Notes under the pieces: model-generated
What the model saw: the letters and a program-made list of their open reading frames with translations, nothing else
What the model was told of the DNA's origin: nothing
Database searches by the model: none
Origin: Heterostelium multicystogenum
Lineage: Eukaryota; Evosea; Eumycetozoa; Acytosteliales; Acytosteliaceae
Direction: 5' to 3'
DNA: 64,000 bases
Assembly (NCBI GenBank): GCA_003667245.1
Contig: RCNN01000056.1
Location: 1-64,000 of the forward strand
Part shown: positions 35,115-48,440 of the stretch, piece after piece
Layout of the letters: each line of letters opens with the position of its first letter
How positions within the stretch are numbered: the first letter of the stretch is position 1
Program-made: the position numbers and the translations under genes

Positions 35115-38100
35115 TTTCTATCTCTATTTATATATATCTATCTATTTATTTATAAAAGGTTTAATAAACTCAGGTAGTTAACAAAATGAATCATTTAAAT
35201 AGTTTTAGTAGACAAAGAAGTTTCAAAGTCATTTTGAGAAGTTTCAGTCAAGTACACCTAGTTCTATTGGCGGACCATGAAGATAACTTGAGATATTTGC
35301 AATGATATTTGGTAGTTTTATAATAATCTGCAGATCATTTTTATATAAATTTATTTTGATTTTTGTAGAAACCACGGTTTGCCTTCCTAAATAGTGGTGT
35401 CGATGACCTCAGCAACACACCTCTTAAGATGGACAACTTTAAAAAAGTCAATCAAAACCAAATCAATATCTTTGGATATTATTCGGCTTTTGTGAATTTT
35501 TCACATCAAAAACACCCAGAGAATTTAAATATTCTAGAAGTTAAGGGTCCAACAATAATAACAAGTCCCCAAATACAACTATCTACCGGAGGTAGGTCGT
35601 TATCTAGGTAATTAGGGGTAAGATAATTATTCTCCGTAACCTTACTTTAACATTTTGTTATTAATAATAATATTATTATATTTGCCCAAACCTAAACTTA
35701 AAATAAACTAAAAGTTCTTTAGCAAGTTCAATCAACTGTAACACTATTATTTTTTACAAAAGAGATATAAACACATCAATGTATCTCTTTACTTATTTCA
35801 AGTGAGGGCTGTGGTCAAAATAGACAATGACCTTTATGTGCTATTTTATCTCCAAAGCTTAACAGAAATATCTAAAATACATTAACTCTATGCTTCGTCT
35901 GAATGCGTGTGAAAAAATCAAGAATGAAGTAAGATTCACCTGTCCAGTGTTAATACATCAATTATTAATTTTATATTATGATTCATAAATTCCATTAACT
36001 AACTCTGAGGAAGAGATCCCAAGTTTCCTAAACAATGACGTTATTACTGTTGAAATTTCTAGTTTAAACATAGACTTAATTTAGGAAAAAACCAAGTGAT
36101 TCATCAGCGAATATATTTTATGTTTTTTAGAAGAGCGATTCATGATCCAATTCATAATCACTCAACAATTTCAAAAAAACAAAATCGTCATGAAAATTCA
36201 TGGATTTTTAATTTGGTTTGAAAATCGTTATGATGGTGTTCCAGAAAAAACAACTTACACATCTAGAGCATCCTCCTCTATGACTCTCGATTTTGAACAG
36301 AGAGATAATCAAGCACACCAGACCTACCCAAACATCAGCTAACCATTGATGATTCCATTGGTCATTACTTAATCCTTCTCACTTTAAACCTTAATTAATT
36401 AAACCTCTTTTAGACTTAATTATACTGTACTTTCACACACTGTGAGACGTATCGAGTCGTCAACAATTAATCATCAATAACAATGATTCACATGAATGTA
36501 GTTTAAATCAAAAAAACTAACAATCAGCCTCTTTCCAAAAAAATACTAATCAATCAGTAGTTCAGTTTTAAACTCATTGAATTATATTATTATCTTTTCT
36601 AATTCTTGTATAACAAATAAATTTAATCAATAAATAAATAAATAAAATATAATTAATTAATTTGAGAGAAGGAACACAAAAACACCTTACTTACGCAACC
36701 CAGTAAGTATCAGCCCACAACACCACGAAAGACCCCCAAAATACAATAAATTTTTGATTTTTTTTGAAAATTTGGAATCATGTTTTTTGGTGTTCTATCC
36801 TTTTAAGAACCACCCTATATGTATTATTTTTTTTATTTGCAAAATTTCAAATCAGACACATACAGAGGGTCTTTTTAATAAAAAGAACAAACAAATAAAT
36901 AAAATTAATAATAATAATAATAATAATATTACATTTGTTTACAATATTAATATTTACCACTTTTTACATTGAAACTAATAATAATAATAAATATTATATA
37001 TAGCCAAACAAAACCTATTTTAAATAAATGATTTTATAAGGTAGATATATAATTACAATACAGACAAAGTCAGAAAGACGATAACGATTGACAACTACAA
37101 CAAAATCAACCATATTCGTTAGGTCATCGATTAATAATAATAATAATAATATCAGTAATAATATCATTAGTAATAGTAGTAAACATTAATTAAATAATAA
37201 TAATATAATAATACATCTTTATATAACATTACAATAAAATAGAATTCAAATTCAAGTGATCAAAGTTACATAAAAAATAAGAATAGATCAACAAAGAAAG
37301 ACTAAACCAAAGTAACAAAGACCAGAGTAAGAGTTACGAATTTTCATTATCCTTAATTCAATTGTAAATACACCACCCACTCCACCCTTTAACACAACAA
37401 TTAAGAAATTAATTAAGTCTACATTATCACCCCAAATTCCTTTAAAATACACACACATACACCAATAATAACAATAAAAGATAAATTAATAATAATAATA
37501 GTATTATTAACACAAGATTGACAGTAACGTCATTAATTCATCATTATATACATACACATATCTACCCACTATTTATTTATTTATTTATAAATATAACCAA
37601 CAAACAACATATCTTTTAATTTATATAATTCGATTTGTAGTTGTATGCTATTGCTGTGTAGTTGTAGTTGTTATTGTTGATAGTCAGTTGATATATTTAT
37701 GATATGACCCAGTGAGTGTGGAACAATAACAAACAACATAGATAGCGTGGCATATCAAAACAAAAGAATTCACTTAATTTAGAAAGTTCTGGTTTATCCT
37801 GCTCATTAAAACATTTTCAATATTTTAGTAAATTCATAATAATCAAATAAATTAATGTTATGGTGAACAAACACAATATTCATTTCTATTGATATTTGAT
37901 CAAGACAAGAAAGAAACATTGTTATATAGTTCATAAGTTCATAAAATAGTAGTAGAAGTAGTTCAACTACCTTGCAACAAACAAAATCCAAAATTATAAA
38001 TATTAATTTTTTGTGTGTGTACGCAAAACCAACCCTTGCTAACAGAAGCAGGTTCGACTTTGTTTTTCGACAAATAAAGATTCGTCCCAAAAAAAACAAA

Positions 38101-38546
38101 ATAAAAAACAAAAACAATACAACACAAACAAAAGAAAGGAAAAGAAAAGAAAAAGAATAATACCAAGATTACTTTACATTGCCATACAATACACAACTTT
38201 ATAAAGTTAGTTTATGTTTATCTTAGAATAGTCATTTGCCACAATAACCATGTTAATACTTTGAAAACACATATCAAGCATCATCAGATTAATTATCAAA
38301 TTCACAACAACAACAATAAACAACAACATCATCATCATAGCTTTTTTTCAAACTTAAAACTACAAAAGTAATAGTAATAATAATCTTATTAACTTGTTTT
38401 TATAACTTTCTTATTTAATAGTTTCCCGTAAATACAAAATATCAATAACAACAGAATTCTAGCAACATATTATTTATTTATTTATTTATTTATAAACCCT
38501 CTAGATCATCCTTCATATTATATATATATTATAGTTAATAGATACA
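35115..38546. other. 3.4-kb AT-rich gene-poor region
   Basis: Mostly AT-rich sequence with AAT repeats (36900-36925, 37132-37150, 37485-37500), ATTT repeats (37570-37585, 38470-38490) and CA-rich patches (37368-37385, 37448-37466). Short ORFs (for example 35429-35611 and 37806-38117) have biased composition and no family likeness. The right end is the leader and promoter of the CLU-LRR gene. I see no supported gene. Confidence 0.5.
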
Positions 38547-41500
38547 ATGAGTATAGAAACTTCTACAAGTAACAACAACAGCAACAGCAATAATATTAAT
38601 ATAAATAGTAATAACAACAACAACAATATTAGTAATAATAAAGTAGTATTTGATCCAATTGCTACAACTTCAACTACTACACCAGCAACAATGATAGATA
38701 AAATCGAACAACCAGTCAGCATAGAAAGCGATATGGCAATGAAGTTTAATACAATGGGCATCGATATAATGAACCCAACAAAGTACCGGTCACCGATCAT
38801 GGACAGTACTGGCTCACCCATAAACTCTACTTTTTCATCATCTTCACAATCGATTGCCTCAACCTCATCGTCCTCGCTTTCGTCGGTAGTGTCTAATTTC
38901 TCACTGACCGACTCACTCAACTCATCGGACTCACTCCTCAACGACAGCGACAAGAAAACAAGACGATTCTCACTCTACGTGTATCAACAACCAACAGACG
39001 AGCAGCGTCAACAGATTTCGGAGCTCTATGGATATAAGGGCCACGACGACATGGGATATGCATATGCACACGACTCTAACATTTTGTCGGAGGACTCCAC
39101 TTCAGCTTCAGACAGCTATACCAACTACAGACCAAGATCGCGTTCTCGTTCTACTTCTCGTGGACACTCACCATTATTTGCAAATAAACAACAAACAACA
39201 ACAAACAAACACAACAATCATCACCATTATCAAACGAAAACCACCTTGGATCCACCAAAACAACCACTGGTCGACCAAATGAACAAAAAAGAAATAAGCG
39301 TTAATAGCAGTTCTACAGCCGGTAGCAACGTAATAGTAGCAAACCAGTCAGTATAAAAAGTTACAAAAAACACAGCAAGAAATGGAAAATAAACGGATGC
39401 TTATGCATCACCGCAGCCCCAAAAGGCACCACTATTAGCATACCCACATACAATTGTACCATATACACTACCACCTGCAGCGAGTGTAATAAGCGAGCTC
39501 AAGACATTGGAACCACCCGACCCCAATCAACTTCCACAATCTTATTTATCTACTGTCAAATCTGCATATGCCTCACAGGAGAGACCTGTTGGTGGTTATG
39601 CTAGTGACGAGTACAACGAGAAGGAATCCATATTGGCCCTATTGCAAAACCATTATCCTCAGCCAAAGACTGGAATGCCGAATTCCAAACACTCGTAAAT
39701 AACAATCGTATGGAAGGTTATCGTGAAATCTCAAAGTTGGCACACGATTTTGTATACACTGCCAAGATCTACGGAAAAGTCATCATTTCAGAGTTGACAC
39801 TTCCACTGCACCTCAAAACCATCAAACCAATCAACATTGGTGGTGTTGCTGGTGGACATAAAATAATGCTTTAGGTATTCTTTTCAAGGTATGTTGGTAA
39901 AAATGGCCAAAACAATTTTCTTTTGAACTAATTTCAAAAAATTCTACTAGCTTGCACTTGATTCACAAGGACTCTATGTTGGAGATCAAAACGCAAATGA
40001 AAGCAGCAGGACATGAGTTGAAAGGATTGATGAGTTATTACAATGCTAGAGTGGAAGGATTGCATCATCCACTGATGGCTTTGATTGATTATAGAGTTAT
40101 CGTTTGGTAGCCATGTCACTGTTACCTATTACCGGTGAAACTATTGTATATGGTAGTAGTGATGGTGGTATCACTGTACATAGCGACAACGAACTTTTCA
40201 ATCAAAAGATGAAGAAATCTGCATCTATTTTGAATATCAAGGGACACATTGTTGGTCGTGATAATCCTAAACTGCTTCATTCTTGTGGTGACATTGAAGG
40301 TCATATTGGATCAGATGGAAACTTTTATTTGTTAGACTTTGCACGTGTATTCCCACCCATTGTAAAAAATCAATGATAATGGACCACAAGTCATCTTTAT
40401 GAAATGATTAGAGTAAGTTTAGCAAAAATAATCAAAAGTGGTGATTTAGTACTTAATTCTGAATCTTAATGTAGCCTGAATTGTAAAATCTAATCATAAA
40501 CCATTATCATCAGATGCCCTGACAGGATGGGGTAAATTCGATTCGAACGCAAACTGAACACAATTACGAAGTTAAAGAAGCATCCTATCGATGTTTTTAC
40601 AGGTTATACCAAGGTTTATCAAATATTTAGATAGTTTAGAAGTTTGTGAAAAGAGAGAGTTGCATCTTGCTCAAGAGTTGCATCGTGTTGGTATCAATTG
40701 TAGATATCTTGGTTTGATTAGAAGAGAAATTGGATGCTCTTCTTTAAAAAAATTGTTGCTTGGCGAGATCTTAGCACGTACAATGAAGTCGGAAATCATG
40801 GCTTTGTTTAGAGGAAGATGAAGACTGCCGACACACCATCTGAAGAGCCATTCAAGGAGGTAGTTGTCCAGTACTTGAACACCATATTCAAATATGAAAA
40901 ATACACCAAAAGGAAAGATATGGCCTGCGTCTCTTAAATCATCAATCTCCAAGAAATTCATGGGTGCCTTCCAGATTGTTCCTGCTAACCGTGAGGTCAT
41001 CACATTCGAATCAATTCAAAACAAAAAGTTTGATGAGGAGGCGATTAAACGTTATATTCGCGCCAGTGAGTTGGAAGAGGAAGAGATGTTGTAGATGATG
41101 TCGATGTCCAGGCCAGTAATGAAGCGTTTCAATCAAGTTGACTGGTGTAGGTTTGACAAGCGTGCCATGAAAGAGTTGCTTAAAAAGGGACGGTATCATT
41201 CGTTTGGTGCAGTCTGATGTCAAGAGAATGAAGGCTAAGGTCAAAGCACATCATTTGGTAGAGTTTTGCCGAAGGTATGGTTCTCTGGGATGAGGCAAAG
41301 AAAGAACGTAAGATGAACATCCTACCACAACCCAATTCCACCACACCTGGAAATGATCCAGAGAGTAGTGATCGTATCGCTGAGCGTTTGATGGTGCTTG
41401 CCGATGACCATTTCCGTTCTGCACTCTCTGTTTCTCCACATTCAGGTGAGGTGTCTGCTAACTGGGCGTTAATGTTAGTCGAGCGTGCCAGAATGAACAG

Positions 41501-44174
41501 AATCAGCAACCCAATGGAAGCATATTTCCATTACCATGCAGCAGAGGAGAAATTGAGAACTAGCGTATGTGACGGTGGTAAGCCAAAGATCACTCTCGAC
41601 AACGTACTGCTCGAGTATGCAGAGTTTTTGTGCATCTGGGGTACCCATAGTCATTTAGAACTCGATATGAACGAAGCAAATGGTTTGCGTGGAAAATTGT
41701 TCACTCGTGCCAATCGTAAGATATACGAAGCAATCGAAATCAATCCTTCAAAATTCACTGTTGTGCTCCAAAAAAGCCAAGTTTTTGGAGAAGGGATTCC
41801 ACGACTCAATCAGTTTCAAAGAGGCTGCAGCTTATTATGCTGGAGCATCTACTATACTTAACTGCTTGATCCAAAGCTTTGAGAAGCTGCCCCCATCCTA
41901 CTATCGCGAGATTGCTGAGGCCATCACACAGAATCTCTCACCTTATGAGTTGATGATGAAAGAGAAAGAAGTAGCCGAAGCACCAGATTTAATTCACCGT
42001 TCCCTCGATGATACTGTTGGACACAAGTCATCTATTTCAAAACGAAAGGATGAAGAGGAGATCCAAAAGATTCTGGAAACCGATCCATTTGCTATCATTC
42101 GTATTGAAATGGGATGTGTCTACATTCGTTATGCTTATCTCTCACATGTCTATGGTATCATGTGTTCAAAGCGTAATCACACTAAAATGGCCAGTATCAA
42201 GCTTCTCAAAAAGTCAGGTTCTCTGTTCCAAAAGGGTATAGATCTCGACCCATATAATCGTGATGTACTTGTGGATCATATCAAGAAGTTTACATCATCC
42301 AGCCAATTTGTAGAGTTTTACCAGACTGCTATTGGATGCCCATCCATTCTTGATTTTGTTGAGGATCGTCTCCTCCGTATTGCGCATATGTCCCTCAAGA
42401 ATTGCTCTCACTTGCCCATTGAGTTTATCGAAGGAATCATCGAGTACTCACCCAAGGTTAAGATGTTGATTCTTGATGGTTGCACACAGATCACGGATTC
42501 AACTATCGAGTTGATTGTCAAGAAATTGCCACATCTTGAAACACTCAGTCTAAGCGATTGTGTCAAAGTGACAACCATCATTCCAAATTCAGTCTTGAAG
42601 GAGTACACTGCAGATCGTGCTAATTCAAATTTACTTACAGCTCATGGTCATCACAGTTCTGGTTCACTTGTAGACCACTATGAAAAGGAAAAGAAATGTA
42701 TTTTGACCGTCACCATCGTATTTCCAACTCTAGTCCAATTCAACCAAATGTTTTAATGAGTTCTCTAAATAACATTTTGATGGCGTCTGCAATCTCACCA
42801 CAAGCATCAATTCCTGTCAAGCCACTGACATTCTCCAGAATCTCAACCTCAACAAATGTAGATCAATCACCGATGAAAAGATCATTGCAATTGCCACCAT
42901 GCAGCTCCCACTTGTTAATATTTACCTCAAGAAATGTAACATCACTGATAATGCCATTATTCAATTGACCCAAAACTGTCCAAAGATCGCAACTCTCCAG
43001 CTCACTGGTTGTAAGAATCTTGGTGATGCCAGTGTCAATGCCATCGCCGTCAACTGTCTTGGACTACGTGAGTTAAGAATGAAGCGTTGTCCATTAGTCA
43101 CCTCCAAACTCTATTGACAAGATGTTTAGATTACTCCACAATATCCATATTATATCACTAGCAGAGTCTCCAATGGCTGTCACCGATAATACTTTGCGTC
43201 TCATGGGCAAATACTGTACAGAAATTCAATGTGTCAATGTCTCGCACAACAATATTATCACTGATGTTGGTTTAGTCAATCTTGTGAAATTCACTACCAC
43301 TATTCAAGAGTTGAACATCTCGCAATGTGTCAATATCACAGACATTGGTATTCAACATATCGCTCAAGCTTGCAATAAGCTCCGTATTCTTAGAATGTCT
43401 GGTCTGAACAATGTTACTTCACTCAAGCCAATTGGAAAGAATTGTGCAGATTTAGTCGAACTCGACATCTCAGAGTGCCACAAGATCTCTTCAGATCTTG
43501 GATATATCACCAAAGGATGTCCAAAGCTAACAAGTTTCAAACTCCGTCGTTGCTATGGTCTTCAAGATGTATCATTGCTCAGCGAAGATGGTGAGATTCA
43601 CGCAATGTCCAAACTCTCTGTTCTCGATTGGAGCTATGGTAATATTGAGTTCCAGACTATTCATTCAATAACCCACTCTTGTAATCTTTGACCTCCCTTA
43701 AATATCTCTTACTGCAAGAGTCTCACTGACACCTCCATCGAGAGAATCGCCTCATCGCTCTCCACTTTGAAAAAGTTAAAGATGGATTCCGTTGTAAATA
43801 TCTCTGATGAGAGTATAAAAGCATTGTCAGAAGCACCAATTGCATCCTCAATTGAAGTTCTCTCACTTGTTGGTTGTAGAAAGATTAGTGACACAGCTGC
43901 TCAGTACATTCTCAGATTCCACAATCTTAAGAAATTGTCTTTGGGTGGTTGTTTAATGACTACAACAGGTGTAGAGACTATTGCTGCTGAGTCATTTGAA
44001 TTGGTAAAGATCAGTATCCGTAATTGTCTAAATATTAACCCAGCCACACTCAAAGAAAACATCCACATATACATATTGATACAACTCAAAAAGATAATGC
44101 CTTTTTCTCTGAATAATCTATTTATAATAAACAATATTAGGCTGAGGCAACTAGATTTCTATTATAATTATTAG
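38547..44174 (+). CDS. CLU-domain protein with TPR-like and AMN1-type leucine-rich repeats
   Basis: A long gene with a low-complexity Asn/Ser start (MSIETSTSNNNSNSNN). The CLU domain (Clustered mitochondria/TIF31 family) reads HELKGLMSYYNARVEGLHHP, LMALIDYRGYRLVAMSLLPI, TIVYGSSDGGITVHS, CGDIEGHIGSDGNFYLLDFA and RVFPP, then LAQELHRVGINCRYLGLI. A helical-repeat region follows (ADDHFRSALSVSPHSGEVS). From about 42380 come cysteine-containing LRRs: LSLSDCVKVT, LQLTGCKNLGDASVNAIAVN, LNISQCVNITDIGIQHIAQA and LSLVGCRKISDTAAQYIL. One intron lies at about 39891-39950. At least eight one-base breaks (for example an extra A in GAAAG near 40000) split it. CLU proteins bind mRNAs of mitochondrial proteins; AMN1-type LRRs bind partners in ubiquitin or mitotic-exit pathways. 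The joint role is unknown. Confidence 0.8.
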
Positions 44175-44530
44175 TCTTAAATACAATTGTATTAGACACA
44201 AGGGGGATATCTGCTTTATTCTACAAATACCATCGAGGATACTTTTTTTTTTTTAATAAACTTTTTTTTTTTGTTATAACCATACAGTTGTTTATTTAAG
44301 GTAGGGTTTAGAAGCCTACAGATTTCTTTTTACAACCACAGGCCGGTTGTGATGACCATCATTTTATAGAGGCATGACTACCTATTATTATTTGGAGCAA
44401 GGTGTTTTAACAGTGGACTGTTAAGTATTTCGAAGCGACAGAAGATTTTAAGAGTACACCAATGGTTTACGTAGTTGAGGGCTTCGTTTGTCAATTTACA
44501 TATTCTTCATGGCGGGATGGTATCATACAG
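44175..44530. other. Non-coding region with small hairpins
   Basis: T tracts at 44242-44255 and 44262-44273. Two short hairpins: GTAGG/CCTAC (44301-44319) and ACAACC/GGTTGT with a 7-base loop (44332-44350). No ORF. It may belong to the structured unit continuing to 44830. Confidence 0.4.
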
Positions 44531-44658
44531 ACTTGAAAGTACGTGGGTTCACTGGAAGTGTATGGGGAAAAACTGGAAAACCCGGGATTCGAACCCACGA
44601 CCCAAGGCGTCACAAGCAGACTACCATACCACATCAGGTATTCTGCCTTGAGCGTCAG

Positions 44659-44692
<34 letters not shown>
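44531..44692 (-). repeat. tRNA-derived, SINE-like sequence with intact B box
   Basis: Read on the minus strand, this contains TGGTATGGTAG (A-box-like) near 44625 and a perfect B box GGTTCGAATCC at 44595-44585, with spacing like a tRNA. The acceptor stem does not close and the anticodon stem is poor, so it is not a working tRNA. A 30-base A tract (T at 44663-44692) lies directly 5' of it on the minus strand. It looks like a tRNA relic or tRNA-headed short retroelement. Confidence 0.5.
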
Positions 44693-44695
<3 letters not shown>

Positions 44696-44734
44696 CATCC
44701 AGTGGATCATAATTTATTACTTAAATAATAAATG

Positions 44735-44753
44735 GTGAGGGTCAGAACCTCAC
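44735..44753. repeat. 6-bp hairpin with 7-base loop
   Basis: GTGAGG pairs with CCTCAC around the loop GTCAGAA, a size like a tRNA arm. It lies in the flank beyond the LINE poly(A). Confidence 0.5.
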
Positions 44754-44765
44754 AGTGTACCATAT

Positions 44766-44820
44766 ATATATATATTTCACGACACAAAGGGACAGTCGTG
44801 ATTGTCCGAAATATATATAT
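44766..44820. repeat. 13-bp stem enclosing a potential pseudoknot
   Basis: Positions 44766-44778 pair with 44808-44820 (ATATATATATTTC-type arm, 13 bp). Inside, ACGAC (44779-44783) can pair with GTCGT (44795-44799), and GGACA (44790-44794) with TGTCC (44803-44807). Both can form together as an H-type pseudoknot, because GGACA is in the loop of the first stem. It lies between two poly(T) tracts at the LINE 3' end. Confidence 0.6.
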
Positions 44821-44902
44821 TTTTTTTTTTTTTCATTTTTCCCGTTTTCCTGTTTTTTTTTTTTTTTTTTTTTTTGTTTTGTATTCATATCCAAATGAAA
44901 TA

Positions 44903-47900
44903 TTAATCTATAAATGAACGCGGGAGCGCCAGATTGGGGATATCGCAACCAGAGATGGTGAAAATGTTCCAGTCTTTTTTGAACTCATTGATAGCAACGG
45001 TGGTGGCTGGTTCAGCAGTGCCTTTGGAAGTCAGCGATAAACAGAGCTTATGGTAATTTATTGCAACCAAGTTTTTATAATACTTGCTTGACAACTTAGG
45101 AATGTTAGTGAAGTCAAGTGTCTTATCACCATACAGATTGTTGGACACCACTCTCCATATGGCTCTGATTATGCACGCGGTTAAATGCAGAAACGGCAGT
45201 TTGGTTCTCTTACCTGATTTGGTATTTATAAAAGAGATGTTAGAGATAGACCAGTTTAGGAGATTGTAACCGCAATATCTTCTATATTGATTCTTGATTT
45301 TTGATAGTAAAGTTAACCCAAAAAGAGCAATGCAACCAAAGAAATAATGGTCATATGGCTTTGAGTCTATTGAAAGACCACACAGGACACAGTTATGCTC
45401 TTCCCTGAGATGGTTAATGGGGAGAGCGTGGGCGAAGAAACGGAATATAACGTCCCGACAGGCCGGACCTTTGATTTTGGCTATGTTCTTGAACTGCTCA
45501 TCAAAAGAGAATCTAGTCAGCAGGGAAATGGTACTTTGACCATCAGTTCTTCTGATGTAAGGATGATCCTTCTTAAACAACTTCCCGTAGATTTCACTGA
45601 GGCTAGGGAGTTCATTGCTTGGGAGGCGTATAGGGGAACCATGTCGCGTGTTGGAGGCTAGTTTGTCTCTAAACTCAAGCCAGGGAAGATAATAAGACTT
45701 AACGACGATGGGAAGGTCATCAACGTTGATTTTGTAGGCCTTGAGGTCGGCCACGAGGTTTTTCCAATTTTTGAAATAACCAAAGTTTTTGTCCGAACCA
45801 AGGACTCTGTTGAAAACCCATATTTTATAGGCCTTCGATCTGAGCCTAAGGTCAAAGAGGTTAAAACCACCAACCTCCCAAGGGAAGCAAGACCGGTCGG
45901 AGGCCATTAAAGTTATGAAATTTGAAGATACAATCCTAGAGGAAGAGAAAAACCAATTAATCAGTTTGTTTAATTTTGTAAAATCTTCGTCCGACGGAGA
46001 CTCCAGGTAGAGATGATAGAAGAGCTTAGGCAAAACATATGAGTTAATGATGGCCGACCTAGCCCTAAGGGTTAGTGAAGGTCTTTTGAATAGGGAGACA
46101 TCAGCTTTGATTTGATTAATGAGAGTACTTAGCTTAGATTCGTGACCTTTGGACCCAAACATCACCCCAAGGTAGCGCTCATTGGTAGTGGAGACAGGGA
46201 AAGGCGACATGGATACATCAATACCATTGAGAGGGATAACTGTACACTTGGATGGGTTGATCCTAGCAGATGTGGCTAGTTTAAATTTATCAAACCAACC
46301 AAGCACCAGGTCGAGTTCTTCGAAAGAGGAGTTGAGGGAGGCGGTGTCGTCTGCGAATTGGAGGAGCTTCACAAGGTCAACAACCGAGGGAGGACCAATA
46401 CGCCTTGTTGGAGATGGGCCGGACTTAAGACCGACAATATTCTTGTCAGCCAGAATGGCTCTAGCCAGGGCCTCAATGACCAAAACAAAAAGGGAGGCTG
46501 ATATCGGGTCACCTTGTTTGGTGCCTCTATTGATTTTGAAGAAGTCTGTTGGAAACCCATTAACTAAGACATTAGCAAGCGAGTTTCTGAGCATGGCCAT
46601 AATGAGCTTAACGAATGGAGCAGGTATCTTAACATGGTGCAGCACTCTTTCAATGGAGTCATGAGTGACAGAGTCAAAAGCCTTAAGCAAGTCAAAAAGG
46701 GTAATGATGGCCTGTATATTTCCCTGCTTAGCAGCCTCAATGATTTCTTTTAGGAGTATAGTATTATCATGAATAAGTCTACCTGGGACGAATCCATTTT
46801 GGAACACATTGATTACTGCGTGCAGCACAGGTTCCAGCCTTTTGGTGACTATTTTACTCAACAGTTTGTAGTCAACATTAAGGAGAGTGATAGGCCGCCG
46901 GTTATCAATGCTAAGCTTGTCACCTTTCTTAAAAATGGTGGTAATAGATCCCATCTTAAACCTGTCCGGCATGGACTCAGGAGATTTGAGTAGGTCATTG
47001 AAAACACCAGTAAGAACGGGCGAGAGAACTTCCGAGAATGAGGAGTAGAAGGCACCTGTAAGACCGTCAGGCCCTGGCGACTTGGAAGGATCTGTAGACC
47101 GAATTGCTTCCATAACCTCATCTACCGATATTGGCTGACAGCGGAATAATTGGGAAACATGAGGTTCAATAATCCAGTGTTTCAGCAGTTCATCGTGAAC
47201 CGAAGAGTCACAATCCGCCTCGGTGTATAAGTTCTTGTAATAAGTAAAGAAGGCATCACTAACTTCAAGAGGCTGGTTAACCACTGAGCCGGTTGCAGGA
47301 TGCCTGATTTCGCCTATAGGAGGCTCAGACATTCTTCTCTTTAGGGCACGGGTGAGGGACAATGAGGGGTGTTCGCCAGATATTAGATCATCATTAAATC
47401 TGGCACAGTACAACATATTCTTTTTCTCTATCAAGTCATCAAGTTCTGCTTTTATGGAGCAGTACTCTTCTGAGGCGGGAGGAAGCTCAGAGAGCCTCAT
47501 ATTTAAATGGTGAATGCTATTAATAGTGGATCTCTGTACAATCTTTTGAAGTTTAGCAATAGATTTCGCCAACTTACTTTTGACGCTGAGCCACCTGTTA
47601 CAGGACCACTCAGCGTTACCATTAGATAAAAAGCCTGTAACATATGTCCTAACCTTGCTATCAGAGAGGACATTTTTGTCAAGTACCCATCTTTTACCAC
47701 ACTTGATTGGAGGTTCAAGCCTAAGCGAGCGCAAGATGATAGGGCAGTGATCAGATTTGGTGTGATTGAGCCTGGACAAGACAGAGCCTTGACACATGCT
47801 TCTGTTGACATAGAGTCTGTCAAGTCTGCGGCTGACTTCCTTGGGGAGTCCATGAATGGAGCACTTCCAAGTAGATAAGTTAGTCGCAGCACCAGTGTCA

Positions 47901-48440
47901 ACTAAACCATGGTAGGAAGCAATGGACTCAACAAGGAAAGACAATTCGTCATGATCATTATCAACCGACCACATGGGATCAGAAGGGGAAAGAGAGTTGA
48001 AATCGCCAGCTATGACATCGATTTTGTGGTCAAACAAGACGTCCAAGCTAGCCAGTTTTTCAGCAAAACTATTTCTGCAGGCAAGAGTAGCAGGAGCATA
48101 GATTGCCAGGATATTAAGGGAGTGACCAGAGTGGGAAGCGCTAACTAAGAGGTAGCGACCATCAGGGTCAGAAGCCAGTAACTTGAGGGTAGAAGACCCT
48201 CCTAGTCTGGAAGTTTTAACTACAGCGACGCCTGTACCTCTACCATTAGCGGTGAGGACAATACGATCTTTGTAGTTGTTAAGGAGGCAATGATTACTAG
48301 CCTCACCGTTGAGTTCGGTGAGTACTGCGTAATCACAGCCAAAGGAGTCCAGGTGTTTTTTTAACGGTGCTGGAGGAATCAGGCTGCGAGGCCCCCTGGA
48401 CATTCCATACAGCAACGGTGACCTTCGACGGGTAACTCAT
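44903..48440 (-). CDS. LINE ORF2: AP endonuclease and reverse transcriptase
   Basis: ORF2 makes the enzyme for target-primed reverse transcription. The natural start is probably ATG at 48440 (MSYPSKVTVAVWNVQGA), with the endonuclease Asn-containing motif WNVQG. A run of seven A (48356-48362) puts this out of frame with the 1,170-residue open frame that starts at 48415. Endonuclease motifs are LTELN, IAGDFNSLSP and KSDHCPII. RT motifs are KSPGPDGLTGAFY, DNRRPITLLNVDYKLLSKI, LFDLLKAFDSVTH, GTKQGDPISASLF and the catalytic FADD in LLQFADDTASL. A C-terminal zinc-binding motif, CVLCGLSIDSK...HYFFGC, follows. The stop at 44903 leaves almost no 3' UTR. All catalytic residues I can check are present. 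Confidence 0.92.

Noticed and set aside
36142..36972. Short plus-strand ORFs of 66-72 residues
   Set aside because: Lys/Asn/Phe-biased, isolated, and without domain or splice support.
37806..38196. Hydrophobic minus-strand ORFs (FLFFILFF-type)
   Set aside because: The composition comes from A/T tracts on the other strand; no start context, introns or family likeness.
44585..44650. Possible functional tRNA gene on the minus strand
   Set aside because: The B box is perfect, but the acceptor stem does not pair and the anticodon stem is poor; treated as a tRNA relic.
44760..44900. Target-site duplication of the LINE based on TATATATA tracts at both ends
   Set aside because: The tracts are low complexity and the 5' boundary is unknown, so a duplication cannot be shown.
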